From contig JBITNC010000001.1 in NCBI GenBank assembly GCA_050084985.1, positions 39,866,001 to 39,930,000 on the forward strand: DNA of 64,000 nt, given 5' to 3'. The translations under genes and the position numbers were made by a program. Below are positions 49,130-60,835 of this stretch, piece after piece (position 1 is the first letter of the stretch; each line of letters opens with the position of its first letter). The notes beneath the pieces were generated by a model. It searched no databases and had not been told where the DNA came from. It saw nothing but the letters and a program-made list of their open reading frames with translations. Origin of the DNA: Nageia nagi (taxonomy: Eukaryota > Pinophyta).

Positions 49130-50006
49130 TGTTAACACATAAAAATGATTTTATGTTTTTAAATCAATAAATTAATGAAATATGCTTGGCCTAACTATAT
49201 GTCTTGAATGGATTAAAGTGATAATATCAATGTTTGGCTTGAATATGAATATTGCATGGGTTATCTCGAATATTGCATGGGTTATCTTGAATATTGCATG
49301 GTTTATCTTGAGTATTACATGAATTAGCTTGAATATTGATGTATTTATCTTAAATATTATGAATTAACCTTATTTATGTGGATGCATGCCGACCTATGGG
49401 CGGTATTATCTATTATCTATATAAATAAGGGATCTAATAGTAAGTCCACAACAACAAGGATACACATGATCCCGCGTATGGTCTTGTAAATGGCTACCCC
49501 TTAAGGTATCTCTTGGTACTGCCTACAAGGCTGTGGTTTGTGTGCTTCCTTACGCGAGCTCTCCTGACATCTACGATCAATTCTGATATTATACTGCAAT
49601 CTGAGATATCTATACTGAAGATTTGGACCTAATCGAGAGGTCAAAGCTATCAAAATAAGGCCATCGGCACTCCTTTGTGAATGGAAGAACACCACCAACG
49701 CTCTAATACTATTGAAACGGACCGCCCGCGGTCCTCTTTTTGCATCCTTGCAGGTCACGACGTTGTGGAAAAGGTAGCTTATCATCACTACATCGCCAAT
49801 ATCTACGTCTTTCGTTGTCAGGTACGTTCCGTGACATTAGTACATAAATCACAGTCTTGGTTGGTACATTTACACTTCTGAATTGCTATATGTTGTTTAC
49901 TGTTATCTAGAATAAATTGCTATCCGTAGCTAGAATACAGATAATATTGAGTTTGTAGATAGTTGCTTATTTACTTATTTGCACTCTCAATTTTTATTTG
50001 TAAACA
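49130..50006 (+). repeat. 3' LTR of element B
   Basis: 877 bp, partner of 42237-43113. It is followed by target duplication ATCAG at 50007-50011. Confidence 0.93.
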
Positions 50007-50011
50007 ATCAG

Positions 50012-50339
50012 GGAAGTAAGAACCATAATATTCAAGGCAAAACCATTTTTAACTACTCTTTGGTGGGTATTCATACCTTCTTCTAGAGCTTCCATTTTGC
50101 ATACATGGTTATGGGACTTGAGTATTGTTCTACACTTTACATATATGTCTTTCTAGGCATTCAAAATCATAATATTCAATTTACAAAGCATTAATTAGAC
50201 ATATACACATACCCAATTCAAGATTTATGGGTATTTTGGCACCTAAGCTCAATCATAGTAAGCCCAATTATGATGCTAGCCATTGGATCCCAAAGGATGG
50301 TCCAATGAAACTAACCATTAACCTCCATAGTATCATCTA
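50012..50339 (-). pseudogene. PPR pseudogene debris, continuation
   Basis: Resumes the sequence broken at 42236: AACCATAATATTCAAGGCAA parallels 41568-41590, and the following 250 bp parallels 41590-41860 on the same strand. It is non-functional. Confidence 0.6.
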
Positions 50340-50925
50340 TAGAGTCAGACCTTGATGTATGTTTTTTGTTTTTTTCTCATTCTGACTCTATTACTGACTC
50401 TACTACCCATGTCAGACATAGAGTTAGGCTTGGAGTTAGGAAAAAATGGTGAAAGAGTCAGGCATAGCATCAAGGGTATCAGGAATAGAGTCAAACATCA
50501 TGTGTCATAGAGTTAACCATAGCATCAAAATAGAGTCAGTTCATAGTCATTCTTAGAGTCAAAATAGAGTCAAAAAACCTATAAGATAGAGTCATCCATA
50601 GAGTTAAAAAAGCTATGAGGTAGAGTCAGGCATAACTTTAGAATAGAGTCAAAAAAGTTGTGAGTAGAGTCATTCACAAGTCAAACTAGAGGCAAAAGAG
50701 GTATAAGGTAGAGTCAACCATAGAGTCATTTGAGAGTCAATTTAGATTCAATTTATTTTTAGGTCATTTTAGAGTCAATTTAGACTCAGGTTAGATTCAA
50801 GTTTTAGAGTCAATTTAGATCTTAGATTTAGTTTTAGAGTCAATTTTAGAATCAATTTGAGTTAGTTTAGATTCAGTATTAGAGTTAAATTTAGAGTTAG
50901 AAGTTGACTCTAAAACTAACTATTT
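50340..50925. repeat. Left subterminal TAGAGTCA cluster of CACTA
   Basis: More than 20 variants of TAGAGTCA or its complement TGACTCTA occur at irregular spacing of 10-40 bp. The cluster ends with TTGACTCTAAAACTAACTAT. Confidence 0.75.
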
Positions 50926-51189
50926 TAATACAATTTAATGTATTTTTTAATACATACATAAATTATAAATTACATAAATACGTTAATATATACAAAATTC
51001 TTATTTGATTTTAAAAATAAATTAATGCATTCATACATACATATATACATACATTGATCAATTTAAGTACTATAGACATATATTTCAAACACATATAACA
51101 TTGTACCAAATTTCTTAGAACCAAAGTACTAATGCATTCATAGATAATTAATAATACATCAAGTTCAAATTGTATCAACAAAGTATAAT
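50926..51189. other. AT-rich spacer in CACTA
   Basis: No feature recognised. Confidence 0.3.
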
Positions 51190-52745
51190 ATCATCAAACT
51201 AAAAATATCAATCATCATCTAAGTCAATAGGTTCATCATTCCCCTCAAGGATAGATTTCTTCTCCATAGGCTCAGCATTGGTAGCTGCATTTTCCTGTAA
51301 TTGCATTTCTTGAGCACTTATTCAGTGTTTATAAAATCCACAAGCATCACAAAATGCACTTCGAAGGCCAAATTTGATTTCCTCATTGGTAGGAAGTTAC
51401 CAAATTGATTGTACTGCAAGAAATAAAGAAATAATATATTAGAACTTATAAATTAATATTTAACTATAAACTTTTAAAAAAAATTAAACATTTTAGTAAA
51501 TATAATATACTTACAAATTGTGCCTCCAATCCCCCTTTCCCACTAGATCCCATCTTGTGAGTGAAACAAACTGAAATGGACCTAAAGCTGAGAATGTGAT
51601 GCCTTCTCCTATTTGAAGCCTCACTGGTGGATTTTCTATTTTCTTCCACCTATGATACCACTCTAACTAAAGATTCCAAACTTTTTTCTCTACCTTTTCC
51701 TCTTTCTTTTTAGGATCGATGTGCTCTTCTGCTAGAATCTACTTTATGTATGTTCTTGCTTTATCCCTAGCGATTATTTAAATTTTACCCTACTTTTATT
51801 CAACCTTTACCGCACTTTTTGGAGTGCTTTTTTTGCACTCCAAATATTGCCAAATTCACGCTGGAGTTGGCTATCAATTTTCTTTTGCCTGCAAAACATT
51901 GATGATAAGAAAAATTAGTTTAATGTATGAAATAATATCAAGACAAAATAACTTAATAAAACTAGATTAGGATATTAATATTCGAAAACAAAATAAAACT
52001 TACGAACCTCATCTTGGTCATGCCATGATTTATCCAAGGTTTGATCAAAGTATGTGTACGTATACTCCCTAAGGGTGGAATAAAATAACTTTCTCAAAAA
52101 ATGTTAAAAAATATTAGTAAATTATAATATAAAAAATCAAAATAAAATTGTACTTAAGTTAAACATTAACTTATTTTTTTACTAGCAGTATCTTAAAATA
52201 GTGCCATTAGATTTGACTTATACCCCCACCCCCCTCACCCATAAAAGTCTTGAATATATTAGAGGTGGTTGATTTACAATAGTTATTGTACCTAATTCAA
52301 TATTAATGATCGATGTTAGTGCATTTACCATATTCATAAATTTCAATGATAAAAAAGTAAAAATTTATATCATGTATTCAACCAAAGCATTTACCACATT
52401 TACTTGATTATTGACTGCTTCGACGTCTTATAGGCCTCGAACTTTCGCCAAAGCTAGATTTAAAACCAAGCATCTAAAGGGCTTCATCTTTAGCGAGTTC
52501 CATCCTTGTAACTAATTCATGTAATTTGTTGACTATTTTTACCTATAAAAAATTTGACCTTCATTAATATACGATAAATAAATAATAAGACATCATGTTG
52601 TACATAATAAATTGCTACATGCATGTTTATACATACCAATAATATTTTAGTATTTGGATCAGGGGTATTTGATGTATCTTTATCTTTCCCCTTCCTTTTT
52701 TTGGAAATATCTCCACTTCCACTATCATCTCCTTGCGACAACATG
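51190..52745 (-). pseudogene. Putative second CACTA gene (TNP1-like position), uncertain
   Basis: On the minus strand there is an ATG at 52745 (MLSQGDDSGSGDISKKRKGK), with a lysine-rich start and a GT donor near 52635. A segment with KLHELVTRMELAKDEAL follows near 52500. A later exon contains RRHHILSFRS... MGSSGKGGLEAQF and ends at a GTAAGT donor near 51517. The last exon begins after TTTCTTGCAG near 51424 and ends in PIDLDDD before a stop at about 51190. Stops are present. CACTA elements usually encode a second, DNA-binding protein besides TNP2, and this is where such a gene would lie, but I cannot confirm the family. Confidence 0.4.
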
Positions 52746-53934
52746 ATGAACACTAAATAAAAGAAGTAAATAATTATATTACGACATTAGAATAAAATAA
52801 AATAAAATGCAACATTAAAATAAAATATGTAGTAAATAATTACAATTAAATAAATTATGATATTTGCATCCATTCACTAAAATATATTAAAATTATTTTA
52901 TATATGTATATTATATTATTTATTTATATAGTTAGTTGCATAAAAAATAAAAGTTTTATAATATTAAATTTATTTGTCTACTTATTTTTAAAAAATGTTT
53001 GATGGACAGATGGACAATTAAGGTTCTTGCCTTCCTTTGACTGCCATTGTAGTTATGTCTCAGCGTAATAATTTTATTTAATTTAATTATACAAAATTAT
53101 AATATAATTTAATTTAAAATTAAAATTCATTTTTTTAATTATTTTTAATTTAATATTTTATAGTTAATTTAATTTATAACTACTTAAAAAATAATAATTT
53201 TAATTTAATTTATGACTAATTAAAAAAATAAAAAATAAAGAAATTTATGCTATAAATTACATTACAGAATTTTAGAAATCAATGAAGAAGAATTTCAAAA
53301 TCAGGAGAGAAGGGAGGATAGAATTTTGAATTACATTTGGTATGTTGTTTTTGATTTATAAGTTTTATGGTTAAATTGTAAGAATTTTGGCAATTAGGGT
53401 TTCAATTTTGCTTGTTAGGTTTAAAATTTCTCGATTGGGGTTTAAATTTTAGCAGGTTTTTGCTAAATTAGTTGATTTTAGCTAAATGTTAGTGTGTTTT
53501 TGCTAAATTTTAGTGGGTTTTAGCTAAACTTGTTGAAACTAAAGAAATTTAGGAAAAACCCTAGCTTGTAATTGTTGAAATCATGAAAACCTACAAGAAT
53601 TTGATAAAAACTACAAAAAATCTACTGAAGAACTATGCCCTCCTTCAAGAAATTTCAAAATACAATTTAAATCTCTAAAACCTACAAATTTTATCTTTTT
53701 TATACTAACAATGAAAAAAATAAAAAGAAGAAGAAGAAAAACCTGCTAAATTGGAAGAATGGCTAGACAAATTTGGTTGAGAAGTCTCTTAAATCACCTT
53801 GTAGCTTTCAAAAACTCCCTCCACTACAATTCCAATTCTAATTTTGGTGTGGGAATGGATGAAATAAAGTAAATGCACGAATAGATAGTGATGTTTAGTG
53901 AAGTTGCTTTTTAATGTATTAATTTGCAAATGAT
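52746..53934. other. AT-rich central region of CACTA
   Basis: Between the divergent genes. Short repeats of TTTTAGCTAAA type occur at 53455-53530. It may include promoters for both genes. No ORF was recognised. Confidence 0.35.
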
Positions 53935-54010
53935 TTCTGACTCTCTTTATGACTCCCCATAGAGTCAGACATAGAGTTAGTATCAGAAATAATATTAAAA
54001 AAAATATTAC
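53935..54010. repeat. Internal small cluster of TAGAGTCA motifs
   Basis: TGACTCTC, TGACTCC, TAGAGTCAG and TAGAGTTAG within 60 bp, the same motif as at the element's ends. Confidence 0.55.
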
Positions 54011-54243
54011 AAAGTTATGTGTTAGCATTAGGGTAGGGGTTATGGGTTAAGGTTAGGGGTAGGGGTTAGGGTTAAGGCTTATGTATTAGGGTTAACATTA
54101 GGGGTAGTGTCAAGGGTAGGGATTAGGGTTTAGTGTTAAGGGTAAGGGTTAGGGGTTAGGGTTTAGGGTTGGGGGTTATGGGTTAGGGTTAAGGGTTTAT
54201 GGATTATGGTTAGCATTAGGTGTTAATGTTAAGGGTAAGGTTA
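54011..54243. repeat. Degenerate TTAGGG-like array, left copy
   Basis: Variants of GGGTTAGGGGTTAGCATTA on the + strand. It mirrors 63013-63213, which has the complementary CCCTAA-type repeats in the opposite orientation. Confidence 0.75.
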
Positions 54244-54339
54244 ATTATTATAGTTTAAATATTTTTTTTTTAGGGTTATGAGTTCACATTTATTATTTAA
54301 CTAATTTTGAGTTCTTTTAATTAGAATGCAGGTATGTGC

Positions 54340-56270
54340 TTTTATATTAACCATGCCATGCAAAAAGAGGAAAGATGTGTCAACAGATGATGATGATGCC
54401 TACAAGCCATCATATGATGAACTAGTATATATGTTAGTAGATGATATCTAATCAAATGATGATGATGATATCAATGATGTTGATGATGATGTGGATGATG
54501 ATTTTGATAAGGATGAGGTATATATGTCTTTAATTGACACACATGTTATTAAATTTGTAGAAATATTATAAAAGTCATTTAAAATCTCACTTAAAGGATC
54601 TTGTTTGCAAATATATAATTATCTTTTAACATTATGGTTAATGTTTCAGAGGTAAACCAAAGAAATCATGACTCTTATTAATCTTTAGAAGATGATGAAG
54701 ACAAGGAGTTAATTAGCATCAAAATTATAATTTCCTTTAATTTTTATCATATGTGTTTTATTTATAATATTTATTTGACATTGTATAATTAGGCCCAAAA
54801 AAAACACATTGTATCCACAATTGAGTCACAATGCATAAGGGATCATGTTGCCTCAGAGTTATTTCCAAAAGGATGTGCTTTTCCATGGCCTACACCAATT
54901 ATTAATGAAGAGAAGATTGGATTTAATAATACTCTTACTCTTTACTTCAATGCATCAATTATATGTGGATGTTCAACCTGTAAGAGTTATAAAAGAATTG
55001 AAGAGAACTTATAGAAGCACATTATTATGTTGTTGATGAGCTTTCAAATATAAATGGAAAAATACACCCTACAGTTTCTAAATATCCCATCAGTTCAGTT
55101 GAACCGACTAGATCATGTGTTGATCATCTTCAAGAGTTTTGGTGTGATGATATTATGGCATGTAAGTTAGCTATAATATTACCTAATTCATCATATGAAG
55201 AAGGATAATTTTTGAAATAGGAATAAAAAGATCAAAATGTTAAGGATGACATCACCAATTGTACCAAATATGGATCCATATGATCTACCATTAGAGGATG
55301 TTGGTGATTTTCCTTACCAGATAATTTGTACCTTTGTATAAGACTTCATATGCACATAAGAAAATCACTACATGGCCAAGTAATGTACCTTTCTAAAATT
55401 TTATCAAAAATTCAATTATTTGGACATTCATACATCATAAAACCTTATGAGATGGATGGTTGTGGGATGGGTTTATTTATTTAATCTCCTATAAAAAGTT
55501 ACTTCAAGTGTTTCATATTAGTATTAATACCATTTTGTGGGCCATTTTACAAAAGATGAGACTGGATTCTATTAGCAACATATAAGTTTAGTATGGCCAC
55601 ATATGGTTCATGTGGAAATGCCCAATCAGAATGAGAGATTTCAAAATGTGTCTACATTAACAATTGGCCAAAGATAAATGGAAATATTGCAAGGTACATA
55701 AATAGTTCCAAAGCAAGCTTATTTCCTTTGAATTATCAATTTCACAAATGTGCAAATGATTGTGAAACATCATGAGTAAGAAATTGAAAATTTTTGTATG
55801 TGTAGTTCCTATTTGATCTCTTAAGGTAGGAGATGAACTATTAGTGCATTACAATTATGATAGACCTATTCCTGCATATAAGAGATGTTTGGAGTTAGGT
55901 GGTCCTAGTAATAGTTGAATAGTGTTGTAGTAGGCAATTTATGACTCTTTTTTGGTACTTGATCCATTATTTGTTTAAAAAACTCAATGAAGGTTGCTTA
56001 GCAAAGATATATGTAATGGATGTTATTAAATATTGCTTGTTGAAACTATTGATATTAATCTATCATTTGGAGTTGCTTTTTCAAATTGATAAAGTTATTT
56101 AATGAAGTTGTTGAATTTTATTGAAAGTTAATTAGTAGTTAAAATTATTAGTGTCGATTTTTTCTTAGAATTTTGATATGTATTAAGATACACTTATTAC
56201 AATATTATATTTTGATACAATTAATGTTACTCATTATCCATCTATTATATTTTGATACAATTTTGATTAG
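54340..56270 (+). pseudogene. Acidic ORF remnants upstream of TNP2 core
   Basis: MPCKKRKDVSTDDDDAYKPS starts at about 54351, followed by an Asp-rich stretch to about 54540. Further decayed coding fragments lie at 54780-55330. They may be the N-terminal exons of the transposase gene or a separate small gene. The rest, up to 56270, is AT-rich with no recognised domain. Confidence 0.35.
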
Positions 56271-56279
56271 TAACAACTA

Positions 56280-59120
56280 TTTTGATAGGAACAAGATGAG
56301 AACACAAATGTAATAACTTATGTACCATATGTGAATCATGAAAGAATCAAGGGTATTAAAAGGAGAAAAATACTAAGTATACTAACTGAAGAAGCATATG
56401 AATGTTTCCTCATAGACCCAAATTCAACAGCTCTAGTTCATATACATATGGATTCTAATGAAAGTGATAATGATGAAGGAGAGGACAATGTCCCATAAGA
56501 GGAACATAGGTCATTGAATGATATATTATTAAGTCTATTTTTCTAAATGAAAATAATGATGTGGATATGGATGATGCTCATACACAGGATGATGCATTTG
56601 AGCATGACACTTTGTATAGTGCTTTGAAAACCCCCTTATATGAAGGAGCACAAGTTACTAAGTTATCAACGATCTTACTACTGATGAATTTAAAAGCCAC
56701 CTATGGATGATCAGATACAAGTTTTGATGCTCTATTGATGTATGTATTTTTTACAATATTTTAATTCATATAAATTTATTAATTAAATTCATATAATTTA
56801 TTTATACTTTGTTTTGTATGATAGGTTACTAAATAAAAAGTTGCTTCCAAAAGAAAATACCATCCCTTTTTCATGCAAAAAGGTACATGAACTTATGAAG
56901 GATGTAGGGGTAGAGTGGAATTTATACCATGCTTGTATTAAGAATTACATATTGTATAGACTACCTATGAAACATTGATAACATGTCCAAAGTGTGGTTT
57001 AGATAGATACCATTCTAGAACTCAAGGGTATATTATTACTCAAAAGGTTGTTTAGAATATGCCAATCATTCCTCAATTATGTAGATTATTTCAATGTAAG
57101 TCCCTTGCATAATATATGGAATGGCATGCAAAAAATAGAATCAAAGAAGGTGTGTTACATATTCCTACAAATAGTAGAGCAATTAAACATATAGAAAATA
57201 CATGGCCTAATAAATTTTAGGATGAAACCTAGGAGTGTCAGATTAGGTTTGGCCCTTAATGGTATCAATCCATTTCCCATACATTCATCTCATTATACAA
57301 TTTGGCCTATTGTTGTAGTCAATTATAACATACCACTGTGGATGACTATGAAAAAAGAAATATGATGTCACTATTATAGTCCTTAGAAGATGTCAAGTGA
57401 AGAATGTGGATGTCTTCCTTGAGCTAGTAATTGATCAATTGATGCAACTTTGGAATGGAAGTCAGAATATGGTTGACATAAGTAGTCCTATCCAATAAAG
57501 ATCATTCATAATGTTAGCATGCTATGTTGGACTATACATGACTATCTAGGACTTAAGGTTTGTTTAAGTATTATAAACTTTTTATTACATGTACATGTAT
57601 AAAATAATAATATATTGTAATATTTTATTTTATTTTACCTAGATAATATTATTGTATTCTCTAATAAAATTGATTGCAGGCTTTCTTGTTATGGGTTATC
57701 ATGCATGTCATTGGTGTGCAAAAAATCTAATCACTTAAATAAGGATGAATGCCTTTGCAATAGAAAATATTTACCAATGGGTTATAAATTTTGAACAATG
57801 AAATCTAAGTTAAATTATTAGGATGATTTCACCCCCATTTACTTAGCCCGCATCTCTCAGGGATTGGTTTGAAAAGTATAAAGAACAAGAATAAATATGT
57901 TGGATTAAGGCCTTTAGGATGGTACCATTGAATATCCAAATGAGGTTATTGTTAGAAAAGATGATCTACCACCAGGTTAAATTTAACAACATATATCAAA
58001 ATGTTTATTGATTTGATAGTATTTTGTAGTATTCCAATTTACCATTTGAATGATTAATTTTGTGCATATTATTTCAAGTATGAATCAACTAGCAATACTT
58101 TGGACACTACCATAATGGAAGGACCTATTAGTGGCAAATTTAATAGATCTTATGCATTTTGTAAATAATGTAGCACATTGGTTGTATTAGTATACAACCA
58201 ACAAATTCTTAGATACTTTACATTCATATAGGACTTACAAGATACCAATACCAAGAAAGATTTATGGATCAAATATGATGCAAATGAGAAGGCTCTCACA
58301 CCACCTGCTATCCCATGGCTTATGAAACAAGAAGAATTGAATGAAGTACATAATATTCTAAAAAGCATTAGAACACTAACAGGGTATGGATCATCTCTAA
58401 AAAATGCATTCACTATTGATGGGAAACTTACAGGATTAAAGTCTCATGACTACCATAACTTCTAAAGGTATGATTTTCATGTTATATGCATTTTTTATTG
58501 ATATAATAAACTTATAATAAGATTAAAGTTGCACTAATATGTATGTATTAATTAATTATATAGCATATTTTTTGAATTGTAATTCATGCATGTTTGAGTT
58601 TACCTCTTGATCTACAAAAAATAATTAGTCGATTATCATTATTTTTAAGGTATATGATAAAATCAATCTTTTTTATTATTGTTTTTCTATTTTTTTATGT
58701 ACATATATGATGACATCTTATGATTTTTTGAATGGTGATATTTTTCATAAACAAGTGGTTAACTTCAAAGGAGATACATGTGGCTTAAAATAAGTAGATG
58801 GCATAGAGAAGTTGCAGAGATTATGTGTAAATTTAAAAAGGAAATGCATGTTGCTTTTATGACAATGCAAGTGCACTTATTGATACACCTTGTATATGAT
58901 GTTGAAACAATAGGTGTTGTAAGTGCTAGAAACATGTTTTTTGTTGAACAATATTTAAAAGTGCAAAAAGGATTTGTTAAACAGAGGGCACGACTAGAAG
59001 GATTCATGGGTGAGGGAATATTTCTAGTGAATCTTTATTCTATGCATCTGAATATGTTTCCCAAATCCATCTTAGAGCACCAAAGATGTGGGATGCAGAC
59101 AAAGATAAAGACAAATTAGA
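56280..59120 (+). pseudogene. TNP2-type CACTA transposase, N-terminal and catalytic part, DUF4218
   Basis: Broken exons joined by GT-AG introns give the TNP2 order: FDALL then LLNKKLLPKEN across an intron at about 56740-56825, VEWNLYHAC, TCPKCGLDRYHSR, IIPQLCRLFQ, MEWHAKNRIKEGVL, and LALNGINPFPIHSSHYTIWP (about 57250). Then come DVFLELVIDQLMQLW, a Cys-containing stretch after the intron 57561-57679, and GLKSHDYHNF (about 58435-58465). The DUF4218 block is in the frame 58778-59119 (MQVHLLIHLV ... FVEQYLKVQKGFVKQRARLEG). The transposase would cut and paste the element by binding its ends. Many stops are present. The gene is interrupted by element E at 59288. Confidence 0.8.
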
Positions 59121-59282
59121 AGAGGAGATTTTAGAAACAAAAGGGAAATGATTTTCTATTAAAGGTACCAAGTACATTAATATTTTATATTTAGCTAGTA
59201 ATTTAAAATAATTCATACATGATGCATTAATTTGGATATTTTCATGTAATCAATGGTTACTTATAATTAGTTTATATGATGT

Positions 59283-59287
59283 CATTT
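59283..59287. other. Target-site duplication of element E, left copy
   Basis: CATTT, identical to 61923-61927. Confidence 0.92.
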
Positions 59288-59607
59288 TGTTATGAACAAA
59301 GTTCCCAAAATAGCATAAAATCACCAAAGAGAGAGCTCAACGCATTGAATAAGAGATAAAATCTGTAATAAGCCACTTCGAGGGGGCAACCTCCTTTGTA
59401 ATAAGCCACTTCGAGGGGCAACCTCCTTTACATCACATCAATTACACAACAATCGACATCCTCAAATGATAATACCTCCTTAGTATATATAGGAGTCCAA
59501 GGGGTGCCACTACAATGAAAGGACACTAGCCGACATAACAATAATAATGTAAGGAAATAATAATAACCATAGCCGACCTAACAATAATAATGTATAGGGA
59601 CCTAACA
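59288..59607 (-). repeat. 3' LTR of element E
   Basis: 320 bp. It contains an internal 32-bp tandem duplication (GTAATAAGCCACTTCGAGGG units at 59371 and 59399 regions). Confidence 0.94.
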
Positions 59608-59621
59608 TGCCCCTCTCCTTC
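59608..59621 (-). other. Polypurine tract of element E
   Basis: The minus strand has GAAGGAGAGGGGCA immediately before the 3' LTR and only 14 bases after the gag stop codon. Confidence 0.88.
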
Positions 59622-59635
59622 AAAAAATGTTGTCC

Positions 59636-60562
59636 TCAACATTTTAGTAGTTCTGGATGCTTCTGTAGAAATTTCTCATCTTCCCATGTGGAATATTCAA
59701 CCATTGCCATATTTTTACTTTCAACCTTCCTTGCCATCCTAAAAGCCATCTCTAAGGATGTTGGTTCAAATAGATGCACCTCATGTTGAATTTTATCCTT
59801 TAAGGTTCCCATAAAGAGATCAAACAATCTATCATCTGGTATATCCTTCACTCTAAGACTCAACTTTTGAAATTGTTGAATGTGCTCCATCACTGAACCT
59901 TCTTGCCTTAGATTTATCAATTGAGTAAAGAAGGAATTATTCTTAACATCCTCATGGTAGGCTATCAGTTCCTCTGTAAAAATGGACCAAGATATAATAG
60001 AACCCTTTTTACGTTCACAAATCCATTGGTACCATACAACCTGCTCAGGCTCTAGATACAAGGATGCAATAGTTACTTTTTGTGATGTTGGTACTTGGTG
60101 TAGATCAAAAAAGTGCTCCATTTGAAATATCCAAGTGATGGGGTCCCTTCCATCAAACTTCCTCATGTCGATCTTGGGTATTTGGATTCCCCTTGAGAAC
60201 CATGCTTGATTACTTCCATCAGTAGAAGCATATCCTCCTGAATTAGGCTTATTAATGAAGGGTTTATCTCCTTGAATAATATCATTATTTACCTGATAAC
60301 CCTGGGCCATATCAACATCTTTAGGAATCTTTACTTCTGGGTTTTGTATGAGTTGAAAAATCTTTTCCATATATTGATCCATTTTAGTTGCCAACTCTTT
60401 TGTCAAATCCCTTTTTAATTCCTCCATATCACCCTTTTTTACACACTCTTTAACCAATTCTTCCACTTGGGATATTCGAAAGAATATGTCTTCACTTTCT
60501 GCTATAGTCATGGATGAACCCTCTAGAGGTCTAGTTGGTGTAGCAATTTTTTTCAGTGGCAT
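59636..60562 (-). CDS. gag: Gag protein of element E, intact, chromovirus-like
   Basis: An uninterrupted 308-residue ORF from an ATG at 60562. Residues about 30-75 are charged and helical, a likely coiled coil (ISQVEELVKECVKKGDMEEL). Residues about 130-290 form the Retrotrans_gag core: KFDGRDPITWIFQMEHFFDL, LEPEQVVWYQW, FTQLINLRQEGSVMEHIQQF and LFDLFMGTLKDKIQHEV. The pattern resembles gag of plant chromovirus-type Ty3/gypsy elements. The usual CCHC zinc knuckle is absent: the protein stops at LLKC, close to the PPT. This suggests the ancestral element lost everything between gag core and PPT. It would assemble particles, with replication enzymes supplied by a relative. This is the only clean long ORF in the window. 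Confidence 0.92.
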   Translation of the reverse strand: MPLKKIATPTRPLEGSSMTIAESEDIFFRISQVEELVKECVKKGDMEELKRDLTKELATKMDQYMEKIFQLIQNPEVKIPKDVDMAQGYQVNNDIIQGDKPFINKPNSGGYASTDGSNQAWFSRGIQIPKIDMRKFDGRDPITWIFQMEHFFDLHQVPTSQKVTIASLYLEPEQVVWYQWICERKKGSIISWSIFTEELIAYHEDVKNNSFFTQLINLRQEGSVMEHIQQFQKLSLRVKDIPDDRLFDLFMGTLKDKIQHEVHLFEPTSLEMAFRMARKVESKNMAMVEYSTWEDEKFLQKHPELLKC

Positions 60563-60579
60563 TTTGACTAAGTATTCTA

Positions 60580-60835
60580 GGGGGTCTCCCTATATACGCA
60601 AGGTACGTGGGAGCTCAATTCTGTGCTAGTGCTGTCTAATGCACAACCGTTCGAAAAGGGCCCTTGCTAATATACTCGCGGTACATGAGGGAATCCTAAA
60701 GGACCTCTCTATATACCATGTACGTGCATGAGCATGATGGCCTCTCTATATACTCAAAGGTACGTGAGAGAATCCAACAGTGGCCTAAGCGATATACTGC
60801 GAGTACGTTGTAGGAGACCACAATTCCTCAGGATG
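60580..60835 (-). repeat. Repeated TATATAC...GGTACGTGAG motifs in leader of element E
   Basis: About five imperfect copies of CTCTATATACTCAAAGGTAC followed by GTGAG lie near 60588, 60668, 60704, 60742 and 60790, just upstream of gag in the element RNA. Each contains short palindromes (GTAC). Confidence 0.6.

Larger units (their letters stand above)
42237..50006 (+). mobile_element. Non-autonomous Ty3/gypsy element B: gag plus antisense PMD gene, no pol
   Basis: Identical-length LTRs of 877 bp (42237-43113 and 49130-50006) are flanked by a perfect 5-bp duplication ATCAG. A PBS follows the left LTR and a PPT precedes the right one. The 6.0 kb interior has a gag pseudogene on the + strand and an intron-containing PMD-type gene on the - strand. 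Three tandem-repeat arrays follow. No protease, RT, RNase H or integrase motif is present anywhere inside, so mobilisation required enzymes from another element. The LTRs differ at about 31 positions, 29 of them transitions (counted by eye), giving roughly 96.5% identity. Confidence 0.93.

Noticed and set aside
54011-54243. Interstitial telomere or chromosome end
   Set aside because: Repeats are degenerate TTAGGG/GTTAGGGGT variants, not the regular plant TTTAGGG. They are mirrored at 63013-63213 inside the same transposon.
58765-59007. Minus-strand ORF of 80 codons
   Set aside because: Antisense shadow of the DUF4218 exon of the CACTA transposase.
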